The position numbers were made by a program, and so were the translations under genes. From Clostridia bacterium (GTDB taxonomy: Bacteria; Bacillota; Clostridia; Lachnospirales; Lachnospiraceae): a stretch of 52,902 nucleotides of DNA. Below are positions 41,141 through 48,346 of the stretch, in pieces (position 1 is the first letter of the stretch; every line of letters starts with the position of its first letter). The notes beneath the pieces were generated by a model that saw only the letters and a list, made by a program, of their open reading frames with translations, made no database searches and was not told the origin of the DNA. Where the stretch lies: contig CAJTFE010000035.1 in assembly GCA_910575725.1 (NCBI GenBank), positions 1 to 52,902 of the forward strand, in the 5' to 3' direction.

Positions 41141-41205
41141 TTTTTCGCCTGCCTTTTTTCAGATTGGTACTTGTATAAAGTCAATTATCCATGTAAAATT
41201 AGCTC

Positions 41206-41232
41206 TATAATAGTGTTCGCATAATGACACTA
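41206..41232 (+). promoter_or_regulatory. -10 box and dyad between XRE and the SymE operon
   Basis: TATAAT (41206-41211) overlaps the inverted pair TAGTGT (41211-41216)/ACACTA (41227-41232). A repressor bound there would cover the start site. No strong -35 seen. Confidence 0.55.
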
Positions 41233-41259
41233 TACAATTCACGAAAGGAGATAAAGGAA

Positions 41260-41421
41260 ATGGGGATTGACGATTTTAAGGATTGGCTTTTTGACATACT
41301 GAATGATTTGGATAGTGACATTTTGGCAGACATCAAGCCAGACGACACGGCAAACACATTTCAGTTAATCATGGTCGGCGGCAGCGTATTTGAAATTGAG
41401 TGCCGGGAAGCGGAAGCATAG
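41260..41421 (+). CDS. Small acidic conjugative-element protein
   Basis: 53 residues from ATG 41260: GIDDFKDWLFDILNDLDSDILADIKPDD. Very acidic. The GGAG site is about 11 bases upstream. A related small acidic protein is common between XRE and SymE genes in Tn1549-type elements. Function unknown; its acidity would suit a DNA mimic or toxin partner, which is conjecture. Confidence 0.55.
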   Translation: MGIDDFKDWLFDILNDLDSDILADIKPDDTANTFQLIMVGGSVFEIECREAEA

Positions 41422-41428
41422 GGGGTAT

Positions 41429-41614
41429 ATGGAGAAAAGCAGCAGAAAACTAACAGTGTACGGAAAGACAAAGCAATTCAGCCAGACCGTTCCGCAAATC
41501 AGATTTGAGGGGCAATGGTTGGAAGCCCTCGGCTTCTCTGTGGGGGACAAGGTACGGTTGGATTGTGAAGAAAACAGAATAACAATCACGAAGTTATCAG
41601 ACGACAACGGGTAG
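41429..41614 (+). CDS. symE: SymE-family protein (type I toxin-like)
   Basis: 61 residues: SSRKLTVYGKTKQFSQTVPQIRFEGQWLEALGFSVGDKVRLDCEENRITIT. This is the AbrB-like SymE fold. E. coli SymE is an SOS-induced toxin silenced by the antisense RNA SymR; in mobile elements SymE-like proteins are common and may be regulators instead. GGGGG site before the ATG. A very large hairpin starts at its stop codon. Confidence 0.78.
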   Translation: MEKSSRKLTVYGKTKQFSQTVPQIRFEGQWLEALGFSVGDKVRLDCEENRITITKLSDDNG

Positions 41615-41691
41615 CAGGAACAGGCGGCAGCCGCAAGGGTAAAATGCACGGGCAAAAAACGCCCGCCCTTGCCCCCGCCGCCCGTTCCTGC
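41614..41691. repeat. Large GC-rich hairpin after symE
   Basis: GCAGGAAC (41614-41621) pairs with GTTCCTGC (41684-41691); inside, GGCGGC with GCCGCC, GCAAGGG with CCCTTGC, and GGGC-AAAAAAC-GCCC at the tip. It starts on the last base of the symE stop. There is no T-run, so it is more likely a structural RNA or transfer element than a terminator. Confidence 0.65.
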
Positions 41692-41705
41692 TTATGGGTC
41701 AGTCA

Positions 41706-41747
41706 AGAGGGAAAGCCATAAAAAAATCGGCTTCCCTCTTTTCTTTT
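41706..41747 (+). terminator. Terminator of the symE operon
   Basis: AGAGGGAAAGCC pairs with GGCTTCCCTCT (one bulged A), followed by TTTTCTTTT. Confidence 0.82.
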
Positions 41748-41790
41748 GATTATTTTCAAAAACTTTTCTAAAAGGTTGCCATTTTTTGAT

Positions 41791-41807
41791 TTTTTCCCGT
41801 AGTAGGT
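41791..41807 (-). repeat. 17-bp inverted repeat, right arm
   Basis: TTTTTCCCGTAGTAGGT, the exact reverse complement of 40508-40524. Confidence 0.65.
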
Positions 41808-41829
41808 TATAGGGGGGAAGAATAGCAAG

Positions 41830-41935
41830 CATAGGGATTGAGTACCCAATCCCGTAAAATTCCCACTTGCCGCCCTACGGGACTTGTTGGAATTTTGCTT
41901 GTTGGGAAATGTCCCAAACCCTCTTGATTGTAGAG
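41830..41935. other. Candidate oriT of element C
   Basis: Directly upstream of mobC, with the inverted repeat GGGATTG-AGTACC-CAATCCC (about 41,842-41,861) and further short repeats (CTTGTTGG twice, CCCTCT/AGAGGG). Origins of transfer of mobC/relaxase systems lie in this position. No nick site can be assigned by eye. Confidence 0.4.
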
Positions 41936-41973
41936 GGTTTTACCCTCTGAAAAAACGGAAAGGAAGCGGAGCT

Positions 41974-42303
41974 ATGGCAGAGAGAAAACGGGCTATCCAG
42001 TTAAAATTTTATGTGACGGAGCAGGAGCGCATATTGATTGAGGAAAAAATGAAGCTGCTGCAAACAGACAACTTGGGGGCGTACCTGCGGAAAATGGCGA
42101 TTGACGGCTATATTATCCAGTTGGACTATACGGCGGTCAAGGAGCAGACGGCAGAGATACAGAAAGTCGGCGTAAACGTCAACCAGATAGCACGGCGGGT
42201 CAACTCCACCGGGAACGCCTACAAAGAGGACTTAGAGGAAATAAAGGGGGCATTGGAAAAGATATGGCAGTTACAAAGATACACCCTATCAAAACTACGC
42301 TGA
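41974..42303 (+). CDS. mobC: MobC-like relaxosome protein (element C)
   Basis: 109 residues from ATG 41974 (AAGGAAGCGGAGC upstream). KFYVTEQERILIEEKMKLLQTDNLGAYLRKMAIDG and the MobC signature VGVNVNQIARRVNSTGNAY. The relaxase ATG lies 40 bp before its stop. Confidence 0.88.
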   Translation: MAERKRAIQLKFYVTEQERILIEEKMKLLQTDNLGAYLRKMAIDGYIIQLDYTAVKEQTAEIQKVGVNVNQIARRVNSTGNAYKEDLEEIKGALEKIWQLQRYTLSKLR

Positions 42304-43610
42304 ATAAGGCGATAGATTATATCTGCAATCCCGACAAGACGGACAATCAGATTTTGATTTCCTCTTATGGCTGCTCTTATCAGACGGCAGATATTGAGTT
42401 CGGCTTTACGCTCTCAAAGGCACGGGACAAGGGGGACAATCTCGGACACCATTTAATTCAGTCCTTTGCGCCGGGGGAAGTCAGCTATGAGGAAGCCCAC
42501 CGCATAGGAAAGGAGCTTGCGGACAAGGTTCTTGGCGGTAAATATGAGTATGTATTGACTACCCACATAGACAAGGGGCATATCCATAACCACATCATAT
42601 TTTGTGCGGTTGACTTCACGACACACCGCAAATATATTTCCAACAAGAAAAGCTATTACCAGATACGGGGGGAGAGTGACAGGCTGTGTAAGGAACACGG
42701 ATTGTCAGTCGTCACGCCGGGGCAGGACAAGGGAAAGAAGTATGCGGAATGGGACGCTGAACGCAAAGGGACAAGTTGGAAAGCAAAGCTGAAAGCCTTG
42801 ATTGACGCAACCATTCCCAAAGCGAAAGATTTTGATGATTTCCTGCGGCTCATGGAAGCGGCGGGCTATGAGGTAAAGCGGGGCAAGTTCGTTTCATTCC
42901 GTGCGCCGGGGCAGGAACGCTTTACCCGTTCTAAGACGCTTGGGGAAGCGTACACCGTGGAAGCCATAACGGAGAGGATTACCGGGACATACCGGGCGAA
43001 GCCGAAAGCGTTAAGGCAGGAAAAAGCGGGCGTTTCCATGCTCATAGACATTCAAAACAGTATCAAGGCAGCGGAAAGCAAAGGCTATGAACAGTGGGCG
43101 AAGATACACAACTTGAAGCAGGCGGCAAAGACTTTGAATTTCCTAACGGAGCATGACATTTCAGAGTATGAGCAGTTGCAGGCGGTTCTTGATGAAGTGC
43201 ATACAGAAAGCGAAAATACCGCCGCTGCGCTGAAAGGCTTGGAAAAGAGGTTGTCCGACATATCCCTCTTGATGAAAAACATATCCGCATACCAACAGAC
43301 AAAGGCGGTCTATATGCAGTACAAAAAGGCAAGGGACAAAGAAAAGTTCCTACGGGGCAATGAGAGCAGCATTATCATTCACGAAGCCGCCGCTAAGACG
43401 TTGCAGGCGGCAAGGAACGGCGGGAAGCTGCCCGATTTCAAAAAGCTGCATACGGAGTATAAGGAGCTTACGGAGAAGAAAGACAGGTTATATCAAGAGT
43501 ACGGGAAGCTGAAAAAGAAAGTGAAGCAGTACGACACAATCAAGCAGAACGTAGACAGTATCTTGCGGCAGGCGAAGCAGCCGGAACGGGAGAAACAGAC
43601 AGAGAGGTAA
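42264..43610 (+). CDS. Relaxase/mobilization nuclease (element C, full length)
   Basis: 448 residues. VTKIHPIKTTLNKAIDYICNPDKTD at the start (the catalytic region of MobP-type relaxases), HHLIQSFAPGEVSYEEAH, and the metal-binding HIDKGHIHNHIIF around residue 110. The C-terminal half is a long coiled coil rich in K and E. It nicks oriT and pilots the strand to the recipient. Its last 150 codons recur as a damaged copy at 47727-48173. Confidence 0.9.
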   Translation: MAVTKIHPIKTTLNKAIDYICNPDKTDNQILISSYGCSYQTADIEFGFTLSKARDKGDNLGHHLIQSFAPGEVSYEEAHRIGKELADKVLGGKYEYVLTTHIDKGHIHNHIIFCAVDFTTHRKYISNKKSYYQIRGESDRLCKEHGLSVVTPGQDKGKKYAEWDAERKGTSWKAKLKALIDATIPKAKDFDDFLRLMEAAGYEVKRGKFVSFRAPGQERFTRSKTLGEAYTVEAITERITGTYRAKPKALRQEKAGVSMLIDIQNSIKAAESKGYEQWAKIHNLKQAAKTLNFLTEHDISEYEQLQAVLDEVHTESENTAAALKGLEKRLSDISLLMKNISAYQQTKAVYMQYKKARDKEKFLRGNESSIIIHEAAAKTLQAARNGGKLPDFKKLHTEYKELTEKKDRLYQEYGKLKKKVKQYDTIKQNVDSILRQAKQPEREKQTER

Positions 43611-43740
43611 TGCGGACAGTTAGAATGTGCGTGTAAGGCGTTTTAAGGGCATTTCCGGGGCGTTTTGTAGTGCAGGTAGGGAAATACCTATTGCCGCCCG
43701 GAAAAGGGCTTCTAAGCGTCCACAAGGGCAGAAAAAGACA

Positions 43741-43786
43741 CCGGGGAATGACAGTCTTTCAATCATCATTTCCCGGCGTTTTTCCG
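43741..43786. terminator. Terminator between relaxase and winged-helix gene
   Basis: CCGGGGAATGA and TCATTTCCCGG pair around a short loop; GTTTTTCC follows on the plus strand and TCTTTTTC on the minus. Related hairpins occur at 47,652, 48,301 and 50,938. Confidence 0.75.
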
Positions 43787-44184
43787 CTGAATTTATAGCC
43801 GACACCTAACACGGTTTTTATGTAGGTCGGGTTTTTGCTGTCCGGCTCTATTTTTTTCCGCAGGTTGCAAATCACATTTCCAACGCTCGAATGGCAGCTA
43901 TCGCTATCCATGTTCCAGACGGCTTCAAATATCTGTGTTCTTGTGAGGACAATGCCGGGATTGGAAGCAAGGAATACAAGGGTACTGTATTCAAGACGGG
44001 TAAGGTTGACTTCTTTCCCTGCTTGAATTACCCGGCGTTGGGACTGCCTTATTTCCAGTCCCGGAAACGATAACACGGAAGCGGGGGCAATCTGCGTAGG
44101 CTCAAACTGTATATAATCAGCTATTGCCGATATGATTTTGTCTATTACTTTTTCTTCCTGTTCATTAAGTGTCAGCAATATCAT
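43759..44184 (-). CDS. Stand-alone winged-helix (Trans_reg_C) protein, element C copy 1
   Basis: 141 residues. SQRRVIQAGKEVNLTRLEYSTLVFLASNPGIVL and VICNLRKKIEPDSKNPTYIKTVLGVGYKF give an OmpR-type output domain; the N-terminal 45 residues lack receiver motifs. The last eight residues (KTPGNDD) are read from the terminator, whereas copy 2 ends at YKFNG. Confidence 0.8.
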   Translation of the reverse strand: MILLTLNEQEEKVIDKIISAIADYIQFEPTQIAPASVLSFPGLEIRQSQRRVIQAGKEVNLTRLEYSTLVFLASNPGIVLTRTQIFEAVWNMDSDSCHSSVGNVICNLRKKIEPDSKNPTYIKTVLGVGYKFSGKTPGNDD

Positions 44185-44224
44185 TTTACCTATGATACCA
44201 CCTCCCTGTGAACTTTTATCTAAA

Positions 44225-45124
44225 CTAAAGTGCGTTTGCTGTAAGCTGTTTCAAAATATCCCCAATATCATTATCAATACAAATAGACTGCTTCTTGATT
44301 TCTGCCGGAATATAGGCTTCTGATAGATTGATACATACATAAGCAGCATTGGGATTGCTATATGTCATTTGCCAGAATGGGTATTTGATAATTCCCGGCG
44401 TATTGCCGCCAACACCCAATTCCAGATATAAAATGTCTAATCCTTTATGACGGCGTATAAAGTCTTGATACTGTTCTGCCGCTGTATGCCAGCCGCTATC
44501 TTCAACAAAGGTACTATCTGCCCTTAAATTCATTGACATAGGCGCACCGCATACGGGACAATGGGGAATTAGCCCGGACGGAATACGCATATTTTTCTGT
44601 TCGGCAACCATTTTTTTAATAATGGTTTCATTATCATAAGTCGTATCGTGACAAGGTTTTGAGCATTGCCATAACCCATAATCGCCCTGCGTATAAAACA
44701 GTCTGTGTTTATCAAAACCCGCCTTTTGGAAACAGTGGTCTACATTAGTCGTCAAAACAAAATAATCTTTGTCCTGTACCAAATTGTATAAATCGTTATA
44801 TACGGATTTCGGCGCACTTTGGTAACGGTTGATAAAAATGTAACGGCTCCAATACGCCCAATGTTCCTCTAATGTCTTGTATGGGTAAAAGCCTGCGGAA
44901 TACATATCCTTAAAACCATATTTTTCTATAAAGTCCGCAAAATTATCTTCAAAGCGTTTCCCGGAATAGGTAAATCCGGCAGAAGTAGACAGTCCCGCAC
45001 CTGCGCCGATTACAACAGCGTCCGCATTTTCGATTTTCTTTTTTACTTTTTCTACGGAACGCCTTACCTGCGTATTATCCCAATAACTGCTTATAGATTT
45101 TGTAGTCGCTGTCTTTGAATACAT
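44225..45124 (-). CDS. SirTM-type (class M) sirtuin, putative protein ADP-ribosyltransferase
   Basis: 299 residues. The NAD-binding motif is VVIGAGAGLSTSAGFTYSG (about residues 37-55). TTNVDHCFQKAG corresponds to the sirtuin TQNID region, and YTQGDYGLWQC has Gln-Gly where deacetylating sirtuins have His-Gly, a hallmark of SirTM. Zinc-type cysteines are C-x3-C (QCSKPCH) and C-x2-C (HCPVCGAPM). In Staphylococcus and Streptococcus, SirTM ADP-ribosylates lipoylated GcvH-L and the adjacent macrodomain removes the mark. The gene overlaps the macrodomain by 50 bp, with GGAGGTGG 7-8 bases before ATG. GcvH-L and LplA2 are not present here. Confidence 0.88.
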   Translation of the reverse strand: MYSKTATTKSISSYWDNTQVRRSVEKVKKKIENADAVVIGAGAGLSTSAGFTYSGKRFEDNFADFIEKYGFKDMYSAGFYPYKTLEEHWAYWSRYIFINRYQSAPKSVYNDLYNLVQDKDYFVLTTNVDHCFQKAGFDKHRLFYTQGDYGLWQCSKPCHDTTYDNETIIKKMVAEQKNMRIPSGLIPHCPVCGAPMSMNLRADSTFVEDSGWHTAAEQYQDFIRRHKGLDILYLELGVGGNTPGIIKYPFWQMTYSNPNAAYVCINLSEAYIPAEIKKQSICIDNDIGDILKQLTANAL

Positions 45125-45848
45125 TAAAAACCACCTCCAGACTGTTTTGATTTTCCTTTTGATAGTCCTGTACCGTCTGTATTGCTATTTCGGCGGCTTT
45201 TTCATTGGGAAAATGAAACTCTCCCGTAGAGATACAGCAAAAGGCGACACTTTTCAAATGATAGGCTGCGGCAAGTTCCAGACAGGAACGGTAACAGTCT
45301 GATAACAGGTTTTGGTCTTTCACGGTAACTGTCCCGTGGATAATCGGACCGACAGTGTGAAGAACGTAACGGCATGGAAGATTATAGGCTTTTGTGATTT
45401 TTGCTTTTCCCGTAGGTTCTTCTGTTTTCTGCTTTTCCATGATGCGGAAACATTCCAGACGAAGCCCTATGCCTGCGGCAGAATGTATCGCATTGTCTAT
45501 ACACCCGTGACAGGGAACGAAACAGCCTAACATGGCGCTGTTAGCCGCATTTACGATAGCGTCTACGGACAGACAGGTAATATCGCCCTGCCATAAATAA
45601 ATTCCCGGTTGTGCCAATGGAATATCTGATAATGAAATAATACCTTTTTCCGTACATTCTTCCTGTAAATATGCGTCCTGCACTTCCAAAAATTCTTTTG
45701 AAACTGTTTTTGGCGGTCGAATGTTCATAAGGGAACGTAACAGACGTTTCCTTGCTGTGTCCTGTGCAGGAATATCTATTGATTTTAATTCGTTATTTTC
45801 ACTTTGAAGATAGTTTATCAGAAAAGTAAGCCTTTCTGTCTGTGTCAT
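45075..45848 (-). CDS. Zinc-type macrodomain protein-ADP-ribose hydrolase
   Basis: 257 residues from ATG 45848 (AAGGAG upstream). An N-terminal helical region of about 80 residues leads into the macrodomain: QGDITCLSVDAIVNAANSAMLGCFVPCHGCIDNAIHSAAG, PTGKAKITKAYNLPCRYVLHTVGP, and CISTGEFHFPNEKAAEIA. The GCF-x-P-C-H-x-CID segment is the zinc-binding signature of SirTM-linked macrodomains. It should remove ADP-ribose from the SirTM target. The ATG overlaps the stop of the PNPOx-ferredoxin gene (ATGA), so all three are one operon. Confidence 0.88.
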   Translation of the reverse strand: MTQTERLTFLINYLQSENNELKSIDIPAQDTARKRLLRSLMNIRPPKTVSKEFLEVQDAYLQEECTEKGIISLSDIPLAQPGIYLWQGDITCLSVDAIVNAANSAMLGCFVPCHGCIDNAIHSAAGIGLRLECFRIMEKQKTEEPTGKAKITKAYNLPCRYVLHTVGPIIHGTVTVKDQNLLSDCYRSCLELAAAYHLKSVAFCCISTGEFHFPNEKAAEIAIQTVQDYQKENQNSLEVVFNVFKDSDYKIYKQLLG

Positions 45849-46471
45849 AACGTTCTCCTTTCTACCGCCTGCAAGGGGCATATTTCTTTACATTTTCCAC
45901 AATGCAGACAATGTTCCTGTTTTATTTTTGCGTGACAGGCGGAAATATCAATGCAGTTTTGCGGGCAGGAATTAGCGCAGAGATTACAGCCGTTGCATTT
46001 ATCGGTAACAAAAAAATAGGACGCATGGTTTCCCATTCCACCGAATGAAAATTGTTCCCGAAAAATAGGTTTGCGGCTTAAATCAAAAAACTCTCCGCTT
46101 CCTTTGTAGATTTGGAATACCGTCAAAGCAGTACGGCTTTCCCTGTTCGGGTAAATGGCTTCCATGTAAGGATTTTTTTCAAATATTTCTGATAACCGCT
46201 GCTGCCCGATTTCCCGTACTTCCCCACGCAGGGTAATAGATTTACTGGATAAAGTGTCAGCCCCTTTCACTCCTGTAATCGAAATAAAAGGCTGATTTTT
46301 GAGCCGTTCATAAAAGGCTTTTCCTTTGGCTGTCAGAAAATATAGTCCGTCTTTATCTGATAACATAATATCAATCACGCAAGTGACCGGGAAATGGTTC
46401 TCGTCAGTTGTGGCAAAAACAACAGTATGAATATCCTGCTGTATCATCTGCAAATACTTTTCTGCACTCAT
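45845..46471 (-). CDS. PNPOx-like flavin protein fused to a two-cluster 4Fe-4S domain
   Basis: 208 residues from ATG 46471 (AGGAGG upstream). Residues 1-140 form a pyridoxamine-5'-phosphate-oxidase-like split barrel (VVFATTDENHFPVTCVIDIMLSDKDGLYFLTAKGKAFYERL). The last 60 residues carry two ferredoxin motifs, CNGCNLCANSCPQNC and CLHCGKCKEICP. This combination suggests a flavin enzyme fed by or feeding ferredoxin-like electrons. It is the gene just upstream of the macrodomain and translationally coupled to it. The substrate is unknown. Confidence 0.8.
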   Translation of the reverse strand: MSAEKYLQMIQQDIHTVVFATTDENHFPVTCVIDIMLSDKDGLYFLTAKGKAFYERLKNQPFISITGVKGADTLSSKSITLRGEVREIGQQRLSEIFEKNPYMEAIYPNRESRTALTVFQIYKGSGEFFDLSRKPIFREQFSFGGMGNHASYFFVTDKCNGCNLCANSCPQNCIDISACHAKIKQEHCLHCGKCKEICPLQAVERRTL

Positions 46472-46543
46472 ATTTCCTCCTGTAAGAAGTCCCCCTGCCT
46501 TTGGGGCAGAGGGTTTCAACATTTGACAAAATGATTGACCTGT

Positions 46544-47173
46544 TTATTCTGCTACAACTGAAATTCTCTGCTGAACATGGTTTCCGTTTAACGCTTCATC
46601 AACCATAGCAACCGCATAGTCGGCATAGCTGATTACGCTTTCTCCCTTAGAGTTTAAGGTCAGTTCTTCGCCGCCCAAAATGTATTTCCCGGTCTTTGCT
46701 CCGTCTGCCTGAAAATCTCCGGCGGGGCTGATATACGTCCATTTTACATCGGTTCTGGTTCGGAGTTCGTCAAGAGCCTTGCCCATGTTAGAAGCAAGCG
46801 GTTTAAATATTTCCGGGAAGTCTGCCCCGTCCATGACCTGTACAGTATGCTCCGGGTTCACATACAGGCTGCCTGCGCCGCCGACAACAAGGAGTCTTGT
46901 TTCCTTGCCGCTTACAAGGTCGCAAAGATGTTTCAGAGAAGTGCTGTGCTGCGGCAAGGTTTCCGGCGTCCATGCCCCGAAAGCGTCAACCACAACATCA
47001 AAGCCCTCCAAATCGGCTGCGTTCAAATCAAACAGGTCTTTCTGAATGACCTTTTTTGCTGCGGACTGGTTCTTGCCACGGACAACAGCGGTAACTTCTG
47101 CCCCTCTTGCGATAGCTTCCTCAACGATTAACTTTCCCTCTTTACCGTTTGCACAAATAACTGCGATTTTCAT
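46544..47173 (-). CDS. NAD(P)-binding oxidoreductase (NmrA/SDR-like)
   Basis: 209 residues. KIAVICANGKEGKLIVEEAIARGAEVTAVVRG is a Rossmann start with an unusual ANGKEG glycine motif. KDLFDLNAADLEGFDVVVDAFGAW, RLLVVGGAGSL and WTYISPAGDFQADG follow. Members of this family near HxlR regulators are often induced by electrophiles or quinones. AGGAGG 6 bases before the ATG; 72 bp from the PNPOx-type gene downstream, so probably the first gene of the operon, or one with its own transcript. Confidence 0.82.
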   Translation of the reverse strand: MKIAVICANGKEGKLIVEEAIARGAEVTAVVRGKNQSAAKKVIQKDLFDLNAADLEGFDVVVDAFGAWTPETLPQHSTSLKHLCDLVSGKETRLLVVGGAGSLYVNPEHTVQVMDGADFPEIFKPLASNMGKALDELRTRTDVKWTYISPAGDFQADGAKTGKYILGGEELTLNSKGESVISYADYAVAMVDEALNGNHVQQRISVVAE

Positions 47174-47279
47174 AGTTTGTCCTCCTAAATTCTAATTTTT
47201 TTGCGGCTTGTTTTTTCCCGCTTGCAAGATTATAATATATCCGTAAAGAGAAAACGTAAAGTAAGCACTTTATTGTGCC

Positions 47280-47301
47280 ATAGTTACCAAAAAGAAACTA
47301 T
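47280..47301. promoter_or_regulatory. Dyad between the oxidoreductase and HxlR genes
   Basis: ATAGTT (47280-47285) and AACTAT (47296-47301) form an inverted pair in the divergent intergenic region, 23 bp before the HxlR start; a TATAAT on the plus strand lies nearby at 47230-47235. A likely site for the HxlR regulator. Confidence 0.5.
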
Positions 47302-47323
47302 TGTGATGAAATGGGGGTTTTTC

Positions 47324-47644
47324 ATGGAAAAAAATTTACCTGCCTGCCCGGTGGAAATGACTTTAATGCTTATTAGTGACCGTTGGAAAGTGTTGATTAT
47401 CCGTGATTTACTGGACGGTACGAAGCGGTTTGGGGAATTGAAAAAATCTATCGGAAATGTATCGCAAAAGGTTTTGACGGCAAATCTGCGTTCAATGGAG
47501 GATAGCGGGCTTCTTACCCGAAAAGTATATCCCGAAGTGCCGCCACGGGTAGAATATACCTTAACGGAAACAGGATATAGCCTAAAACCGATTTTAGACG
47601 CTATGGTAGTATGGGGAACGGAATATAAACAAAAAAATAGTTGA
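47324..47644 (+). CDS. HxlR-family regulator with N-terminal cysteine
   Basis: 106 residues from ATG 47324, preceded by GGGGG. The winged helix is typical: MLISDRWKVLIIRDLLDGTKRFGELKKSIGNVSQKVLTANLRSMEDSGLLTRKVY and PRVEYTLTETGYSL. A cysteine at residue 8 (NLPACPVE) corresponds in position to the redox-sensing cysteine of YodB/HypR/CatR. It is divergent from the oxidoreductase gene and probably controls it in response to electrophiles or oxidants; the cysteine sensor role is inferred. Confidence 0.88.
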   Translation: MEKNLPACPVEMTLMLISDRWKVLIIRDLLDGTKRFGELKKSIGNVSQKVLTANLRSMEDSGLLTRKVYPEVPPRVEYTLTETGYSLKPILDAMVVWGTEYKQKNS

Positions 47645-47651
47645 GAAAACG

Positions 47652-47696
47652 CCGGGGAATGGCACTGTTTAAGCTGCCATTCCCCGGTATTTTTTC
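47652..47696 (+). terminator. Terminator of the HxlR gene
   Basis: CCGGGGAATGGCA pairs perfectly with TGCCATTCCCCGG (ending 47687), followed by TATTTTTTC. Confidence 0.88.
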
Positions 47697-47726
47697 TATT
47701 TTAGTTGACTTTATAAATATAAAAGC

Positions 47727-48173
47727 AGAGTATGAACAGTTGCAGGCGGTTCTTGATGAAGTGCATACGGAAAGCGAAAATACCGCCGCCGCACTGAAAG
47801 GCTTGGAAAAGAGATTGTCCGACATATCCCTTTTGATGAAAAACATATCTGCATACCAACAGACAAAGGCGGTCTATATACAATATAAAAAGGCAAAGGA
47901 CAAAGAAAAGTTCCTGCGGGGCAATGAGAGCAGTATTATCATTCACGAAGCCGCCGCTAAGACGTTGCAGGCGGCAAGGAACGGCGGGAAACTGCCCGAT
48001 TTCAAAAGCTGCATACAGAGTATAAGGAGCTAACGGAGAAGAGAGACAAGTTATATCAAGAGTACGGGAAGCTGAAAAAGAAAGTGAAGCAGTACGACAC
48101 AATCAAGCAGAATGTAGACAGTATCTTGCGGCAAGCGAAGCAGCCGGAACGGGGGAAACAGACAGAAAGGTAA
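47727..48173 (+). pseudogene. Relaxase C-terminal fragment with frameshift
   Basis: Matches codons about 300-448 of the relaxase at 42264 (EYEQLQAVLDEVHTESENTAAALKGLEKRL). The N-terminal catalytic part is absent. At 48,003 GATTTCAAAAGC has four A where the intact gene has five, which shifts the frame; the tail KLHTEYKELTEKRDKLYQEYGK continues in another frame to the TAA at 48171. Confidence 0.88.
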
Positions 48174-48346
48174 TGCAGACAGTTAGGGCGGGCGTATAAG
48201 GCGTTTTAAAGGCATTTTCGGGGCGTTATGTAGTGCAGCAGGAAAATACCCATTACCGCCCGGAAAAGGGCTTCTAAGCGTTCACAAGGGCAGAAAAAGA
48301 CACCGGGAAATGACAATGAAACGTATCAATCATCATTTCCCGGTGT

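Larger units (their letters stand above)
43162..44200 (+). repeat. About 1-kb direct repeat, copy 1 (relaxase tail + winged-helix gene)
   Basis: From AGAGTATGAGCAGTTGC (43163) through the relaxase end, the shared downstream sequence and the winged-helix gene, this matches 47727-48765 in the same orientation. Identity is high in the relaxase part and lower near the far end. The spacing is about 4.56 kb. Confidence 0.85.

Noticed and set aside
44225..45848. Calling the Sir2-macrodomain pair an anti-phage system
   Set aside because: Sir2 domains occur in defence systems, but the QGDYG motif and zinc macrodomain place this pair in the SirTM redox-linked group; no defence genes are adjacent.
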